Shown: positions 45,415-58,286, counted from the first letter of the stretch. The stretch: DNA of 64,000 bases from Gadus chalcogrammus (GCF_026213295.1 NC_079412.1:7165469-7229468); one strand, 5' to 3'. Translations and numbers: made by a program. Notes: generated from the letters alone by a model not told the origin.

Positions 45415-46115
45415 GTTATTGATGTTGTTGCTAAAACAGTAAACTTCATCAGGGCACGGGCATTGAATCACAGACAATTTGTCACACTTTTAGAGGAGCA
45501 TGACAATGAGCATAGTGACATCGGCTACCAAACAGCTGTCAGATGGCTCAGCCTTGGCTTTTTTTCATTTGTTATTTATGTGACTGCACTGACGAATTAA
45601 CTGAACACCAAACTGCAAGGCAAGGGCCTTTTTGTTTATGAAATGGACAGCCTGGTGAAGGCTTTCATGAGAAAGATGCAGTTTCTTTCAACCAACTTGA
45701 GAGCAACTCCCTCACTAACATGCCAACCCTGAAAGGATTCACACCATCAGCTGATCACCTCCGCAGGTACTCTTCCATTTTAGGAGCATTGCATGGTGAG
45801 TTTTGAAGATCTCAGAACAATCGAGGATGAAATGAACAGGATTTCCTCTCCCTTCACCTGCAGTGTGGATAATGCACCCAGTGATTGACCTGCAGTCAGA
45901 TGCAGTACTGGCAGAGTACTTTAAGTCAGGATCCCTGCCGGATTTCTAACCCAAACATGAGGAGACATGCTCAGAAGATGTTGGTTCTCTTTGGCTCTAC
46001 CTACATATGTGAACCAACATTTTCAATTATGAAGTTTACAAAATCCAGGTATAGATCCTCTCTAACTGATGTTCACCTGACTTCGATGCACTCGTTAAAG
46101 CCCTGCAGAGACTAG
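45415..46115 (+). pseudogene. GTF2IRD2/EPM2AIP1-like hAT transposase remnant
   Basis: The frames give [50 protein letters not shown] and FGSTYICEPTFSIMKFTKSR (dimerisation block) before the end near 46115. Multiple stops and frameshifts occur and the N-terminal half is absent. This hAT group was the source of the transposase-like part of mammalian GTF2IRD2; here it is decayed transposon DNA. Confidence 0.82.
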
Positions 46116-46599
46116 ATTTCTCTCATTGAACAAAAAAAGTTATTTACAAACAGCAAATGGGGTGGTAAGACAAAAAATGTAGGCATGTAAAGGCATCAAC
46201 TAGCAGTGAACTGGGACACTTTCTTTGGAAGCCTTTTCTCAAAATCACAGTTCAATATAATGTGACTTGTGTAATGTTTGGAGCACAAAGACAATATTGT
46301 GATGTCTGTAGAATAATAAGAACCTCTTTCCAACAGTATTTTAATCTCAATGTGTTTGAGTGAATGTGACTGAAAATGTTCACTAATGTAAGCCACAAAA
46401 GTTGAAAAAAAGTTTAAACACGGGAAATTTGATTGAATAAATATTTTCTTTTGTAAGGCAACCCCTAAACCTTTCCATTGCTTGATAATAGCATATAGCC
46501 TAATCTCACCAGCTTGTCGAAACAATGCTACTTACTTTTTTATAAATAAATGCAATTAATATTATGCAGAATTGAGTTCAACCTTTTGCCCCAGCCCTA
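46116..46599. other. Unassigned DNA
   Basis: AT-rich DNA with no motif. It probably includes the 3' part of the preceding hAT remnant. Confidence 0.4.
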
Positions 46600-46690
46600 G
46601 GGCTGCAGGATATATCGGCTATGTACGATATATCAATATAATTTCCAAGGGGATACAAGATTTGACAATATCGTTTATATCGATATATGC
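46600..46690 (+). repeat. Left terminus of the ZBED1-like element
   Basis: agggctgcaggatatatcgg followed by cgatatat repeats matches the terminal style seen at 3686. It lies 100 bases before the ZBED1-like start codon and probably is this element's 5' end. Confidence 0.55.
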
Positions 46691-47639
46691 GTTAAAATGG
46701 TCAGTTTCCGCCTCAAGCGTCTGTGTTTGAGGCGTCTTGTGCAAAGACGCCTCATACCCTCACCCGCCGCCCCCTCACAAGAAAACAAGCATGGAGGATC
46801 CCGATAAAATAAAAAACGAGACGGAGGCGGGAGACGACATTGTTTCAAAAGGAGGAACAACGGCTCCATAATATAGAAATGGATTGGTTTTAAAAAAAAG
46901 ATGAGCAGCAGCCGCAGGTCATCTGTAGGGAATGTAATAAAACAGTTGCGTCGAAAAGTGGAAGCACGACCAATCTTTTCCACCATTTGCAGCAGCGGCA
47001 CGAAGTGCAGTATGAGGAATGTGTGAAACTCCGTGGCTGTGCTGCTGCTGCATCGCCGACCGCGAAAGCCTCTTCTGCCCCAAAACAATGTATTTTGCAA
47101 GAATCCTTCACTCGTGGTGAGCCATATGACAAGAGAACTGCAAAGTGGCGTGAGATCACTAAAGCGGTGGCTTACCACATCGCAAAAGACATGGTCCCGG
47201 TCGCAACGGTGGCCCAGGATGGTTTCAAAAAGTTCCTTCGAACAATGGACCCAAGGTACAATATGCCAAATCGAAATTTCTCTGAAGAAGTGCTGCCAGA
47301 GATGTACACCACTCTCTGGCAAAAGCTGACAGCCCGGCTCGCAACAGTAAAAGATTTTGCGGTCACTACCGATATGTGGTCGAGTAGGACCTGCGAGCCG
47401 TATATGTCATTGACAGTTCATTTTATCGAGGACTGGAGAATGGAGTCGGCGTGCCTCCAAACCAGCTACTTTCCTCAAGATCACACCGGAGAGCATATCG
47501 CTGAAGCCCTGCAGGATGCCCTCTCAAGCTGGAAGCTGGAGGAAAAGGGGCTGGTGGCCATAACCACCGACAACTTGCCCAACTGCTAAAATGGCTGAGG
47601 ATGCCATGCTTTGGTCGCCGACTTAATTTGGCCATAGGT

Positions 47640-48028
47640 GAGTACAATTTCAAACTAATTGTTACAGGGAAGAGAAAATGTGTGCATGCTTTAAAACGGT
47701 TGTTTGCCATAACAACTTTTTCACACAGTTAAATGGTGTTTGAATTTGACATAAAATCTAAATCACACACCTCCCTATTAAACACAGGTGATCTTCCTTT
47801 TTTAGATAATAAAAATCAAATAAAAATATTAATTTAAAAATTAAATACTTTTATTTTAAATGTTTTCTTTTAAAGAACATGAAAACACAACGGAAAAATG
47901 TAACACACAAACAAAATAAACAACTAACATGGCGTACTATACTTGACAAGTTTCTAAGACATTGTTTAAATTAAAAGGTAAATAAAAAAGTCAATGATTT
48001 AAAATATTTTTTAACATTTTTATTTCAG
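47640..48028 (+). other. Intron of the ZBED1-like gene
   Basis: The donor gtgagtac and the acceptor tttatttcag frame 389 AT-rich bases. The same intron position is marked by the acceptor at 5675 in the other copy. Confidence 0.8.
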
Positions 48029-51000
48029 GACATGGCATGGATGATCACCGCATCCAGAGGCGGGCCGTACTATTAGGCAAACCAGGCATTTGCCTGGAGC
48101 CCCGGGCCCATCGAAGGTTTTTGGGGCCCCCAAAATTCCCCAATGCATATATTTTGTTCCCATATTTATTATTTTTATATAAATCCCTTCACAATAGTAG
48201 CATCGGGATGTCTAATTACTCATGTTTTCACGATCTTTCCGTGTGCACCCCCCTTCAGTCTGCACTACATGGACTATTCCATGTTACGCGCATAACGCTC
48301 ATCATACGTATGCGGAAATGATGTCAAATTCAAAACAGTAAGCGCTAAGAGTAAGAGAGAGAGAGAAATCGAGTCAAACATCATGAAGCGATCTTACGAG
48401 AGCGGGTCACAAAAGAAGAAAAAGAAAGACCAAAAGGCAGGACTTTATATCAAAGCTGCCAAAGCTATCGAGCTTTTTTACAGCCACCGCAGTGGCAGCG
48501 GGACCGTCGGCGGATGAAGAGCAGCCCTCAACGTCGTTTGCTGTCACTGGTAACGTTACCGCTCCTTTAATTCCAAGTGGCTCTGGCTCAGCCAGCAGCA
48601 ATGCGAATGATGACCTGTGTCAACAAACTGACGGAGATCATGCACAACTGGTGAATATTTCCACTTCGGTTATTCAAAAGGATGAAAATAACGACAACAT
48701 TGACTGCGAGACCCATATTCTTGTGGACGACCCAGCACTCTGGCCCAAGCTGCTCACTGATAGAGAGCGCTGCTCGTTAGTCCAATTGGGGCCAGTCCAG
48801 GTCAAAGATAAAGATTTTCCACAAAATGAAAAGGGCCGCAGATTCACAAAGGCATATTATTGCATTGAAATGAAAAATGGTGAGAGGGTTAACAGGTCTT
48901 GGTTAGTGTACAGTGTAAGTGCAGACCGTGTTTTTTGCTTTTGTTGTTTTCTTTATGGGAAACAAAAACAACAACTGAGTCAGGAAGGATTCAATGACTG
49001 GAAGAACCTTGGAATGCATCTGATGAACCATGAAAGGTCTGAAGAGCACAGGAAAAACACTGATAGATGGAAGCAGCACTCACATCGGCTTGAGACAAAA
49101 ACAGCAATAGATTAACATAATCAGGACATAATTGAAGTAGAAGCAAAACGCTGGAATGAGATTTTATCCAGGTTACTGGCAATTATCAACTTCCTGTCAG
49201 AGAGAAACCTTCCTCTCCGTGGCCACTCTGAAAATCTGTATGAACCAGGCAATGGTAATTTTTTGGGTCAGGTTCAGTTAATGGCTCAGTTTGACCCTGT
49301 GATGCGTGAGCATCTCAGACTAATCCAAGCTAAGGAAGCCTCCGACACTTACCTGAGTAGTCGGATCCAAAATGAAATCATCTCACTTGTGGCCAAGTGC
49401 ACAACAGATGCCATTGTTGACCGAATAAAAAAAGCCAAATATTACTCGGTAATAATGGACTGCACACCTGATTTGAGTCACAACGAGCAGCTCTCGGTTG
49501 TGCTTCGCATAGTCAATTGTGATTTAAAAAAAGGCATAGCAGTTCACAAACATTTCGTTGGATTTCTGGTGGCCCATGATACAACAGGCAAAGTTTGAGT
49601 TATTTTTAGGGCACCTAGAAAAAATAGGTTTGGACCTTGCTAACTGTCGTGGCCAGTCATACGACAATGGCAGCAATATGCAGGGCAAGAACCAGGGGGT
49701 CCAGAAGAGAGTGCTCGATCTCAATAGCAAGGCCTTATGTGTTCCCTGTGGAAGTCACACACTGAACCTTGTTGTTGGTGACGCAGCCAAGTCATCTGTG
49801 GCATCAGTCAGTTTCTTTGGTCTGTTGCAGCGTCTCTACACTCTCTTCAGCTCCTCAGTACACCGCTGGACCATCCTCAAGGACCATGTGAAGACCTTCA
49901 CCATAAAGGCACTGTCTACAATGAGATGGGAATGTCGAATTGAAGCTGTCAAAGCTGTTCGCTATCAGTTGCCTGACATCCTAAAGGCGTTGACTGTGCT
50001 AGAGGACCATGCCAAGGAAAAGAGGGATGCAGAAGTTGTCTCGTCAGCTAGAGGGATCTACAAGGAGATGCAGACATGGCCTTTTCTGGTAAGCACCATT
50101 GTATGGTACAATGTTTTGTACCAGATCAACAAAGCAAGCAAGCTTCTGCAGAGCCCCACAGTGTCAGTTGCTACACTCAGAAGAGAAATCACAGCAGTTA
50201 CAGGCTTCCTACAGGAATTCAGAGAAGCAGGATTCAACTCAGTTAAAACTGATGCCAGGGAAATTTAAGAGAGGAGATTGAGGTAGAAATGAGCTGGCCA
50301 GTGGTCCGAAAGAGAAGAACAAAAAGACAGTTTGAATACGAAGGAGGAGAGGAAACACAGGGTACAGCAGAAGAGATCTTTAAACGAGAAGTTTTTCTTC
50401 CTCTTGTCGATACAGCCCTGGTCACTGTCAAAGAAAGGTTTTCCCATATGGAAACATTTTTCCAGCTTTATGGATTTCTGTACTCGAAGGACCTGATGAC
50501 AATCACCAAGGAGGCAGGAAGGCTAGGGGATTGCTGACACAAATTGGAGCAGGCCACAGAAGATGTTGAAGCTCAGGACTTGAGGCTGGAGGTAGAAGGG
50601 GCAGTTCAGTCCTTCCCCACAGACATCTCAACACCATCAGAGATGCTTAATCACATCTATAAGGAGGACATAGTTGACCTGTATCCAAATTGAAGTATTG
50701 CACTCAGGCTCCTTCTTACTCTCCCAGTTCAGGGATGCAAACTTGTCACCTTTCGGCGAAATTCGCAGTTTTTGTTCCGAAAAAGGTCATTTGTGTGATT
50801 CATGGAGATCTGCAATAAAAATATTTTGGGGGGGGGGGGGCGTCCAAGTAATCGGCGAACGCAAGCTGTCATAAATATTTATTCCAAGCTTGTTCGTTTG
50901 GCCAACCCGTGTAATCATGTCATCTTCGGGTCTGTAGCTGCCTTGATGCCGTACTAGACAGGAGTGACGTTGTTACGCTTCAAAAACGTCAGGCTTTCTA

Positions 51001-51971
51001 ACGTAGGCTAACGTGCTAATGTCAGACAGCTCGCTGACATGCGCATCGCAAATCACAACCATTTTTGCTGGTTACAATAAACGGTGTTATCGGATAGTAC
51101 AGTGTCTATTTCTGAAAAATCTAAGCGAGAAAACAACGTTAAATGTACCTACCATACCTTCACATAAAAAAAATAAAATAAAATAAATAATGGAAAATCA
51201 ACGGAGCAAAGGCTTACTCTGATATCGATGTAATGTTAGCGAATGAGGGGTGAGAAGCCCCCTACCTCCCCTTGCTAATATTTATTCCGTTCGTCCAGAG
51301 TCAAATCTATTCTTGAGGTTCCAAATATTTTCAAAGCAGTTTGTCTTTCAATGTGAGGAGTCGATCGAGTTATTTTATGTTCCGTCGTTTGGGGTAGGTA
51401 TGCCTTCCATGCTTTTTCACTGTGGTTTTATGTCGAAATAGCTTCTACACATACGTGAAATACACTACCTATTCTATGGATACAAACGACATAATAAAAT
51501 ACAAATATAAATTGTAAAATAAAATACGAATATTTCAGTGATGACAAACAATGAGAAAGCAAAAGGAATGCGCTCAACCCAGTGTGTGAGGGATCGTCGC
51601 TGCCTCATCTCGCGAGTCTCCTCTCTGTATGAACAGGACATGGTCAAATTCAGCGATTTTATTCAAATGTTTGGGATCATTGTAATCATATAAAAATGAC
51701 ATTTAAAGCACAGATCAGTAGATACATATTAATATGTATTTTATTTGATCATTATTTGTTTTTTGCGTTTCATAATGACTTTTGTTTAATGATGACGAGG
51801 CAGAATTACGCGTTGAAACGCACCGTTACGTCCCGTTAGCAAAAATATAGAAAAAATTGTTCACAACGGTCCTTCATGCCGGCTGTCCAGCAAGACACAA
51901 CGTTACAACACTTAAGGAAGCTGCTCTCGTTTTACGGTAAGCAATCTGTATATTATATACAATACAATAAG

Positions 51972-52583
51972 TACCGTATTTTCCGGACTATAAGTCGCGG
52001 TTTTTTTGTAGTTTGGCTTGCCCTGCGACTTATATTTCGAAGCGATTCATATGCCAAAATTGTGCGTACATAATCCTCGGCCGCAAGATGGCACCGTCAT
52101 TCATTAGGCCTACAACTGAACGCTGCAAGCCTACTGCACCACCGAATAAATTATATTCTCGTCGTCATCGTCCTCAATGTCCTCCGGTTCAACCAAAGCT
52201 ACCCCAGCCTTAGCTGCAATTTTGTGCAACATAGCTGTCACACATATCACAGCGCATGACTTGGCCGGCGAAAACTGGAGCCCTCCGCTGGACTTGTGAA
52301 GGCATCTACGCTCAGGTTTAGGACCGCGGCGCATACGCGTCCGGTGGAATCCCGGTGTCACTGAATTCGGTATACTCTCAGAACTACGAGGGACCGACAC
52401 ACCTATATTGCTATTGCAATTTTATTCAGTCTCTCCAGACTAAACGTTCTTGTTTAAATGTTTAAAAATAAATGCGACTTATACACCGATGCGACGTATA
52501 TATGTTTTTTTCCTCGTCATGGAGCATTTTTTGACTGATGCGACTTATACTCGGGAGCGACGTATAGTCCGGAAAATACGGTA
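51972..52583. mobile_element. MITE (taccgtattttcc ends) carrying a gene fragment
   Basis: Ends taccgtattttccggact and agtccggaaaatacggta are inverted repeats, followed inward by repeated gcgactta blocks (tatacaccgatgcgac, gatgcgacttatactcgg). The flanks are TA-like only. It sits in the 5' region of the 5.8-kb hAT and contains a Harbinger gene piece on the minus strand. Confidence 0.85.
52131..52400 (-). pseudogene. Captured HARBI1-like C-terminal fragment
   Basis: The minus-strand frame includes CLHKSSGGLQFSPAKSCAVI followed by CVTAMLHKIAAKAGV and an acidic end (EDIEDDDDEN). LHNIA-type sequence after a SPxKxC motif is the C-terminal signature of PIF/Harbinger nucleases (HARBI1 family). The catalytic residues are absent. 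The family call is moderately sure; the short length makes function as an enzyme impossible. Confidence 0.6.
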
Positions 52584-52787
52584 ATTATGCAGGTTACCTT
52601 TTCAAGTTCGTTTTTTTTCTTTTGGCTTGCCAACGTAGTTAGCTAGCCAATATTTAAAATGCCTTTTTATACCTTAACTGTTTTATAATATGCCTGTTTA
52701 TTGCAATGTAAAGCACGTTTTAGTTGTTCTAAGAATGAAAGCCTAGCTAGCAAATTTACCACTCTCCCACTTCATTTTGTTTTCAGA

Positions 52788-55416
52788 ATGAGAGATTTTG
52801 AGGAGGAGGATGCCATTACTGTGGCTCAACTAGAGGCAGGAGTAAGGTGCAAATGGTCCTGGTCCTGGCTGAAGCTAGACTCTAAGAGCAATGTGAAGGG
52901 AGTAGAATATGTGTTTCCACTTTCTCAATTTTTCAAAAAAATTGACAAACCAGGCCATGCCCGATGCAGCCTCTGCTGCAAAGAGATAAATTATTCTACC
53001 AAGGGCTCCCATGCCCTTTTGGCACACTGTAAAACAGAAAAACATACCCAAAAGGTGGTGGGTATTATGACCACACGTAGCATATTAGTGTCAACAACTC
53101 AGGGCCAGTCACAGCAGGGACCATCAATGCCTGGCCCATCACAACAGAGATCATCAATGCCCGGCCCATCACAGCAGAGCTCCTCAATGCCAGGCCCTGA
53201 GCAGATGAGGGAAAGAGTGAAGGTGCCAGTACCACTCTTTGAAAGGGTAGCAAATGCAGAAGTGAGTGTTGGTTAGCCAGTATGTGCTAGTTGTTGTCAT
53301 AGATCCTTACATTAAGCCTAGATAAGCAGACAAGGAAATCGTTTTTTTAATAAAGAATGTGCTTTGCAAGTGGTATCATATAAAATACTAACAATTTTTT
53401 TTTTTTTCAGGCACTGGTTCTTGGAACCATTGCAGAACATTCCCTCCCCCTATCTGTAGCTCCTGTCATTGTTGAGCTTGCCCAGACACTGGCTCGGGAT
53501 AAACCAGCTTTGACGGGCATGAAGCTGTCCCGGACTGCTGCCTCCTACAAGATGGTCCAGGGCCTGGGGCACACCTTCTCCGAGAGGACGTATGAGCGCA
53601 TCAGATCAACACCATTCTCAATTAATTTAGATGAGAGCACATCAAACTCAAATAAGAAGGTGTTGTCCATTCTTGTGAGCTACTTTAATCAGGAGCTTAA
53701 GCATGTGGTTGTTGAACACCTTGGCTCCATTGAAGTCCTAAAGGGAACGGCTCAATATTTGGAAACGGCCTTGGTGACCTTTTTCAATGACCATAACATT
53801 CCCTTTGCCAACCTCATCAGTATGATGATGGACTCCTGTAATGTCATGCGTGGGAGCAAGTCTGGGCTGGAGACCAGAATCAGAGGGACGCACTGCCAAA
53901 AACTCTTGGATGTTGATGGAGATTCTTGCCACCACATCCATAATGCCGCCAAACAGTTTGCTGCCCCCTTCGGCCACCACCTAGAGCAGCTCTTTTCTGA
54001 CCTACACACAGACCACCAGTGGGCTTCAGACCAGTCGAAATACCTGATTGAGATCTGTGAGTTTATGGGCATTCAGGGAACGAACCCACAACGGTTTGTG
54101 GCACATCGGTGGCTGTCGGCTTATGATGTGGGGATCAGCACTCGCCGAATGTTGCCGGCATACAAGGTGCTCTACTATGGATTCCTTAGCAAGGCAGACC
54201 AGACCCTCTACGAAGAAGTCCTACAGGAGATCTACAAGGACCATAGTGTTGGTGAGCGGGCAAAGGCCAGGATCAACTATTTCCACCAGGATCTCTCCAA
54301 AAAAGGAATGACACAGGTTGGTAAGGACAGAAAAGAGAGGGTGGTGAAGAAACTCTGGTTCGAGAGTCTCAACACTAACCTCCAGCTGAGCGCTTACCTT
54401 TCCTCAAGGAGTATGTGATGGTGTTCCAGGGTAGCCAAACCCTTGTCCACAAACTGCATGACAAGCAGCTTGGAGTGGTCACCAACTTCATGGCATGCTT
54501 TGTCAAGGCTGAGCATCTTCACACCACACCGAAGAAGCTCATGGAGATGGAGTTCAGGGACAAAATGCTGCCTCTCAGGGAGTTTTATGTCGGACCGGTG
54601 GCTGAGAAACTCAAGGCAGAAAATCCAAGTCATCCGATTGTGCGGCAGTTTCTCGACACAGTGAAGACTGCATACATGTCAACAGCAGCCTACATGCAGA
54701 AAAAGCTGCCACTGAACAGCAGGACCCTACAGGCACTGTCTGCTCTGGACCCATTGGTAAGAGGCCACTCAGAGACTGGAATACTGCTGAAGCGGCTGTC
54801 AGGGCCAGGGATGATGGGCCACTTGGTGCCACCCCAGTGTGACGTGCCATTGGAAGTGGTGAAATTCAATGTAGATTCTACCCTTCCCCTGTACAGCGAT
54901 GGTGACAACATGGTGAACTGGTGGGCAAAAGTGATGGACACTGGCAGGTACCCAGGCCTAAACCATGTGGTTCGAGGGGCTCTCTCCATTTTCCACGGAC
55001 CCATGGTAGAATCATCATTCAGTGCCATGGGAGACATAATAACCAACAAAAGCACCAAAATGAGCATGGCAACCTACAATGCTATCCAGACAACCAAATA
55101 TGCCCTCAGGTCCAGGAGTCAGACGGCCATCCAGATGTTTAAGAGAGATGATGTGAAGCTCTCCAGGGTCGATAAGGTCCTCTGCAGGAACATCCACACT
55201 GCAGGAACATTGGACAAGGCTCGCAGACAACAGGCCATGTTGAAAAAAAAAGAGAGGCAGGAAGAGTTTGAGTGCCAGCCATCAACCAGTGGCGAGCAAA
55301 GCAGGAAGACTGCAGTGGAGGAGGACAGGCAAGCCAATTTGAGGCACATAACCGCTCAAAAACGGAAAAAGGCACTGGAAGTACTGGTACAGGCAAAAAA
55401 GGCAAAAAAGATTTGA
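52788..55416 (+). CDS. hAT5-type transposase, two exons, one frameshift
   Basis: Exon 1 (52788-53261) opens MRDFEEEDAITVAQLEAG and has a BED-like zinc finger (ARCSLCCKEINYSTKGSHAL, then HCKTEKH) and three SMPGPSQQ repeats. A GT-AG intron (53262-53410) in phase 0 leads to exon 2: ALVLGTIAEHSLPLSVAPVI, FSINLDESTSNSNKKVLSIL (first Asp), MMDSCNVMRGSKSGLETRI (second Asp), DGDSCHHIHNAAKQF, RFVAHRWLSAYDVG, and later LSIFHGPMVESSFSAMGDII (Glu and dimerisation region). A Lys-rich tail ends KKAKKI. The only lesion is a 1-base shift near 54390 between NLQLS and LPFLKEYVMVFQG. Full length is about 830 residues, normal for this widespread fish family. Transposase would bind the CAGGG ends and act in the nucleus. 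Its good state implies recent activity. Confidence 0.88.
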
Positions 55417-55611
55417 GATTTTTGTGTACCTGACATGTTTATTTTATTTAGTTTTGTATGTAGTTCAATATTGTATACAAAGGTTAATTTAAATATTTAG
55501 TTGTGTTTCTGTCAAGGGATGCTGGGTTGGGGTGGGGGGAGCCAAATGGGAAGGTAGTTAAGTAGGAAGTATTTCAAATGTTTATTCTGCGAGTTACCCA
55601 TGTCAAATTCT

Positions 55612-55617
55612 AATAAA
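55612..55617 (+). promoter_or_regulatory. Polyadenylation signal AATAAA
   Basis: Canonical aataaa 196 bases after the transposase stop codon, with an AT-rich run after it. It probably ends the transposase transcript. Confidence 0.55.
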
Positions 55618-55769
55618 CAGAAGTAAAAAACAAAGAACTGGCTTCATTTCTCATTCCCTTGTTCGGAAAAGAATCAAGGACGAGTTAAAGGGGTTGTGAA
55701 AGTTGATAACCATCCAAGCTAAATAGCCGCAACTTATTTGTGTTTTACTGGAATAACATTGAAGCATAT

Positions 55770-55829
55770 GCAATATATATATATATATATGTGTGTGTGT
55801 GTATGTATGTATGTATGTATATATATATT
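55770..55829. repeat. (TA)n/(TG)n/(GTAT)n run
   Basis: tatata, gtgtgt and gtatgtat repeats next to the MITE that begins at 55830. Confidence 0.9.
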
Positions 55830-56425
55830 TATACCACGGTCTGCGGGAATACTCGATTCTGATTGGATGCAGGGTGTGCATTAACTCCTGATATACGGAC
55901 ACCTGGACAAGTAGTTCCGTCAAATTGTCTGTTTACCGTTCTCAATTAATGCGCTAGCTGGCGTATCGTCTCTAAAATAGTAGTAACCATAGCAACGGGA
56001 AACAAAACAAAGCTGAGCGGACTATAATACCTCCCGCTACCTCCCGTTCTAAAGTCGTAGCTATGGCCCGTCCTAATTACTGGAGGAGTGAACAACGTTT
56101 CCGTTGCATGAGAACCCAACGGGCGTGTAATGGTGGTTCCGGGTATTAGTCAGACCCTCAGGCGTAACCAGGCAAACAAATGTATGTTTTGTGGAAAACT
56201 TTATATTCGGATTGTAAAACGCATGAAAATATAAATTAATGGTCTTAATTTGGTCACCGTTGGTAAGTGACCGTGGTATAAGCGGGATAATGCCCTTCGA
56301 GGTGTCCATTATCAGGAATTAATGGACTTCGCGGAGGCAACCGTCCTCCGCTTCGCGTCGGACGGTTCACGCCTCCACGTCGTCCATTAATTCCTGATAA
56401 TGGACACCTCGTCGGGCATTATCCC
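55830..56425. mobile_element. MITE with taccacggt ends followed by a long hairpin
   Basis: tataccacggtc (55830) and gaccgtggtata (56269-56280) are inverted. Immediately after, 56284-56425 is a near-perfect foldback: gggataatgcccttcgaggt on the left against acctcgtcgggcattatccc on the right, with arms of about 60 bases. They may be one composite element or two adjacent ones. Confidence 0.7.
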
Positions 56426-56436
56426 TTACATATATG

Positions 56437-56438
56437 TG

Positions 56439-56500
<62 letters not shown>
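56437..56500. repeat. (TA)n microsatellite
   Basis: Nearly pure TA run, bordering the right end of the 5.8-kb hAT. Confidence 0.95.
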
Positions 56501-56501
<1 letters not shown>

Positions 56502-56750
56502 CGCGAGGGGGTTTGGGTCCTTGTCACCTTTTTCATCCCTGATGAGTTTGCACCCCTGCAGTTACTGTAGCTTCAGGTGAGAGAAGCTTTTCTAAACTAA
56601 AACTCATAAAAACATACTTGCGAACCACCATGACACAGGAAAGGCTGTCTTCCCTGGCTGTTCTTTCGATTGAGCAGGAAATTAGAAAATCATTAGACAT
56701 GAAAGATGTCATAGCAAGATTTGCTGATGCCAAGGCTCGCAAAGTCAAGT

Positions 56751-56851
<101 letters not shown>

Positions 56852-56859
56852 GCTCAGAT

Positions 56860-57080
56860 ATGACAAACACACAGAGAGAGAGAGGAGAAAGACTCACAAA
56901 TGAAGAGACAAGAGAAAGAAGGACTTACAGATGAGGACAAACACACAGAGAGAGGAGAAAGAAAAGCTCACAGATGAGGACAAACACACAGAGAGAGAGA
57001 GAGGAGAAAGAAAAGCTCACAGATGAGGACAAACACAGAGAGAGAGAGAGAGGAGAACAAACAAGCTCAGAGACAGGAGA
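56860..57080. repeat. About 45-bp purine-rich minisatellite
   Basis: Four to five copies of a unit with agatgaggacaaacacac, then agag and gagaaagaaaagctcac. Confidence 0.9.
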
Positions 57081-57420
57081 AGAAAATAAACGGTGAGACT
57101 GAAGTGGTAAATGATGACATCTTAGGTTAACAGTCAGTGTAATATGTGTCCCCATAATTTATCTGATTGTTTTGTATGCTATTTTACTTTTGCAGATGAC
57201 AAAAAATAGACCCCAATGCCCTGTCCAACCCCCTGCTGTGACCTACTGGAAACCCTCAGGTAAATGATGTAATAAGGTTAACAGTCAGTGTAATGTAACT
57301 AATCTTTCGTTTTGCATGTTATTCTCAATTTGCAAATAAATAATTAACATTTGCATAAAAGAAGGATAGTGACTTGTGTTCATCCCTTGTATGGAGTATC
57401 TCATTATGCGATATAAGGTA
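57081..57420 (+). other. 3' non-coding part of the ZMYM1-type hAT
   Basis: Contains two related ggttaacagtcagtgtaat phrases (57126 and 57279), a small internal duplication. No coding. Confidence 0.5.
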
Positions 57421-57584
57421 CATTAGACCGGTAGATGCAGGGGCCCCCAAATGACTGTTCGCCTGGAGCCCCCAAAGGGCTAAGTTCGCCACTGACCGCA
57501 TCACAAGGTGCATTGCGCTGTGCAAGAAAATAGTCAGCAGCTTTTCCTATAGCTGGAAACGGAGGAGAGAATTGCAAATGGACT

Positions 57585-57848
57585 ATGGAAATACTCAGTG
57601 TTGTGATCTTCTCTACACGGCCGGAATTAAAGCTGCGTCTTGCGGCGGTGAAAATAGCCGACACATTTGGTTGCTGCGGGTCTGCTTTCCCGAACTCACC
57701 GTTGTGTTTCAGGAGAATATGTTGCTGCATAGTACTTTCTGGTAGCTCGATTTCGCTTGGCATATTTTACATTTCACCTTATGATCTCCTATTTATTTAA
57801 AGTATTTCAATTCTTCCCTGCGCTTTGCTTTAACCGCCATGCCTTAAC
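57585..57848 (-). pseudogene. BED-finger N-terminus of another hAT transposase
   Basis: On the minus strand the frame from 57843 gives MAVKAKRREELKYFK, a TAA, then IGDHKVKCKICQAKSSYQ. After a frameshift come STMQQHILLKHNG and ADPQQPNVSAIFTAARRS. CxxC followed by HxxxxH is the BED-type zinc finger. The rest of the gene is absent where it meets the ZBED1-like exon near 57585. Confidence 0.72.
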
Positions 57849-58029
57849 TTTTTGAATTCTGGCGTGCCTGCACACGGCACGGAACGCGCCACACAGAAAT
57901 GGATTCATTTCATTTGCTTTGTTCCCACGGCATGCGTTAGTGGCGCCGACAGAAAATTGATACATTTGCTTCAGAAAACTTTGTTTGTGTGTGTATAAGC
58001 AAACTCGAGTTTGCCTGTCCACCAACCGA

Positions 58030-58066
58030 GTACTCGAGTAATCGATTCCTCACGCCCATCCCTAGA
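58030..58066 (-). repeat. hAT terminus (agggatgggcgtgagg type)
   Basis: Reverse-complemented, this is ctagggatgggcgtgaggaa followed by tcgattactcgagtactcgg, a terminal signature common in fish hATs. It lies upstream of the minus-strand BED-finger fragment and is probably its 5' end. Confidence 0.55.
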
Positions 58067-58286
58067 CGTTACACAACTGAAGTTATTTGAACGTTTTCAG
58101 AAATATTTTGTGCCGTGTTGCTTTTTATAGATTCATCATGTAAATGCAAAGAATTAAGATTAAAGATGCACAAATCTTTAACAAGCACGAACCGACCTGA
58201 TTCTTCTCTCTCTTTCGTCTCGTTTGTTCTCAGACTCGACTCCTCCCAGTCACACTAATCGCTGACTCGCTGTCCGTTCACTGACT

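Larger units (their letters stand above)
50730..56558 (+). mobile_element. 5.8-kb hAT element with 5-bp duplication
   Basis: Left CAGGGATGCAAACT and right (reverse-complemented) CAGGGGTGCAAACT are inverted ends. The flanks cagtt (50725-50729 and 56559-56563) are identical, and removing the element with one copy restores the ZMYM1-like reading exactly (LPV/TVASG). A 5-bp duplication fits the hAT5-type subgroup. It carries its own nearly intact transposase gene (52788-55416), a MITE at 51972-52583 and another at 55830-56425. About 50740-51970 is unassigned AT-rich DNA with a poly-G run at 50828-50840. Confidence 0.9.
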
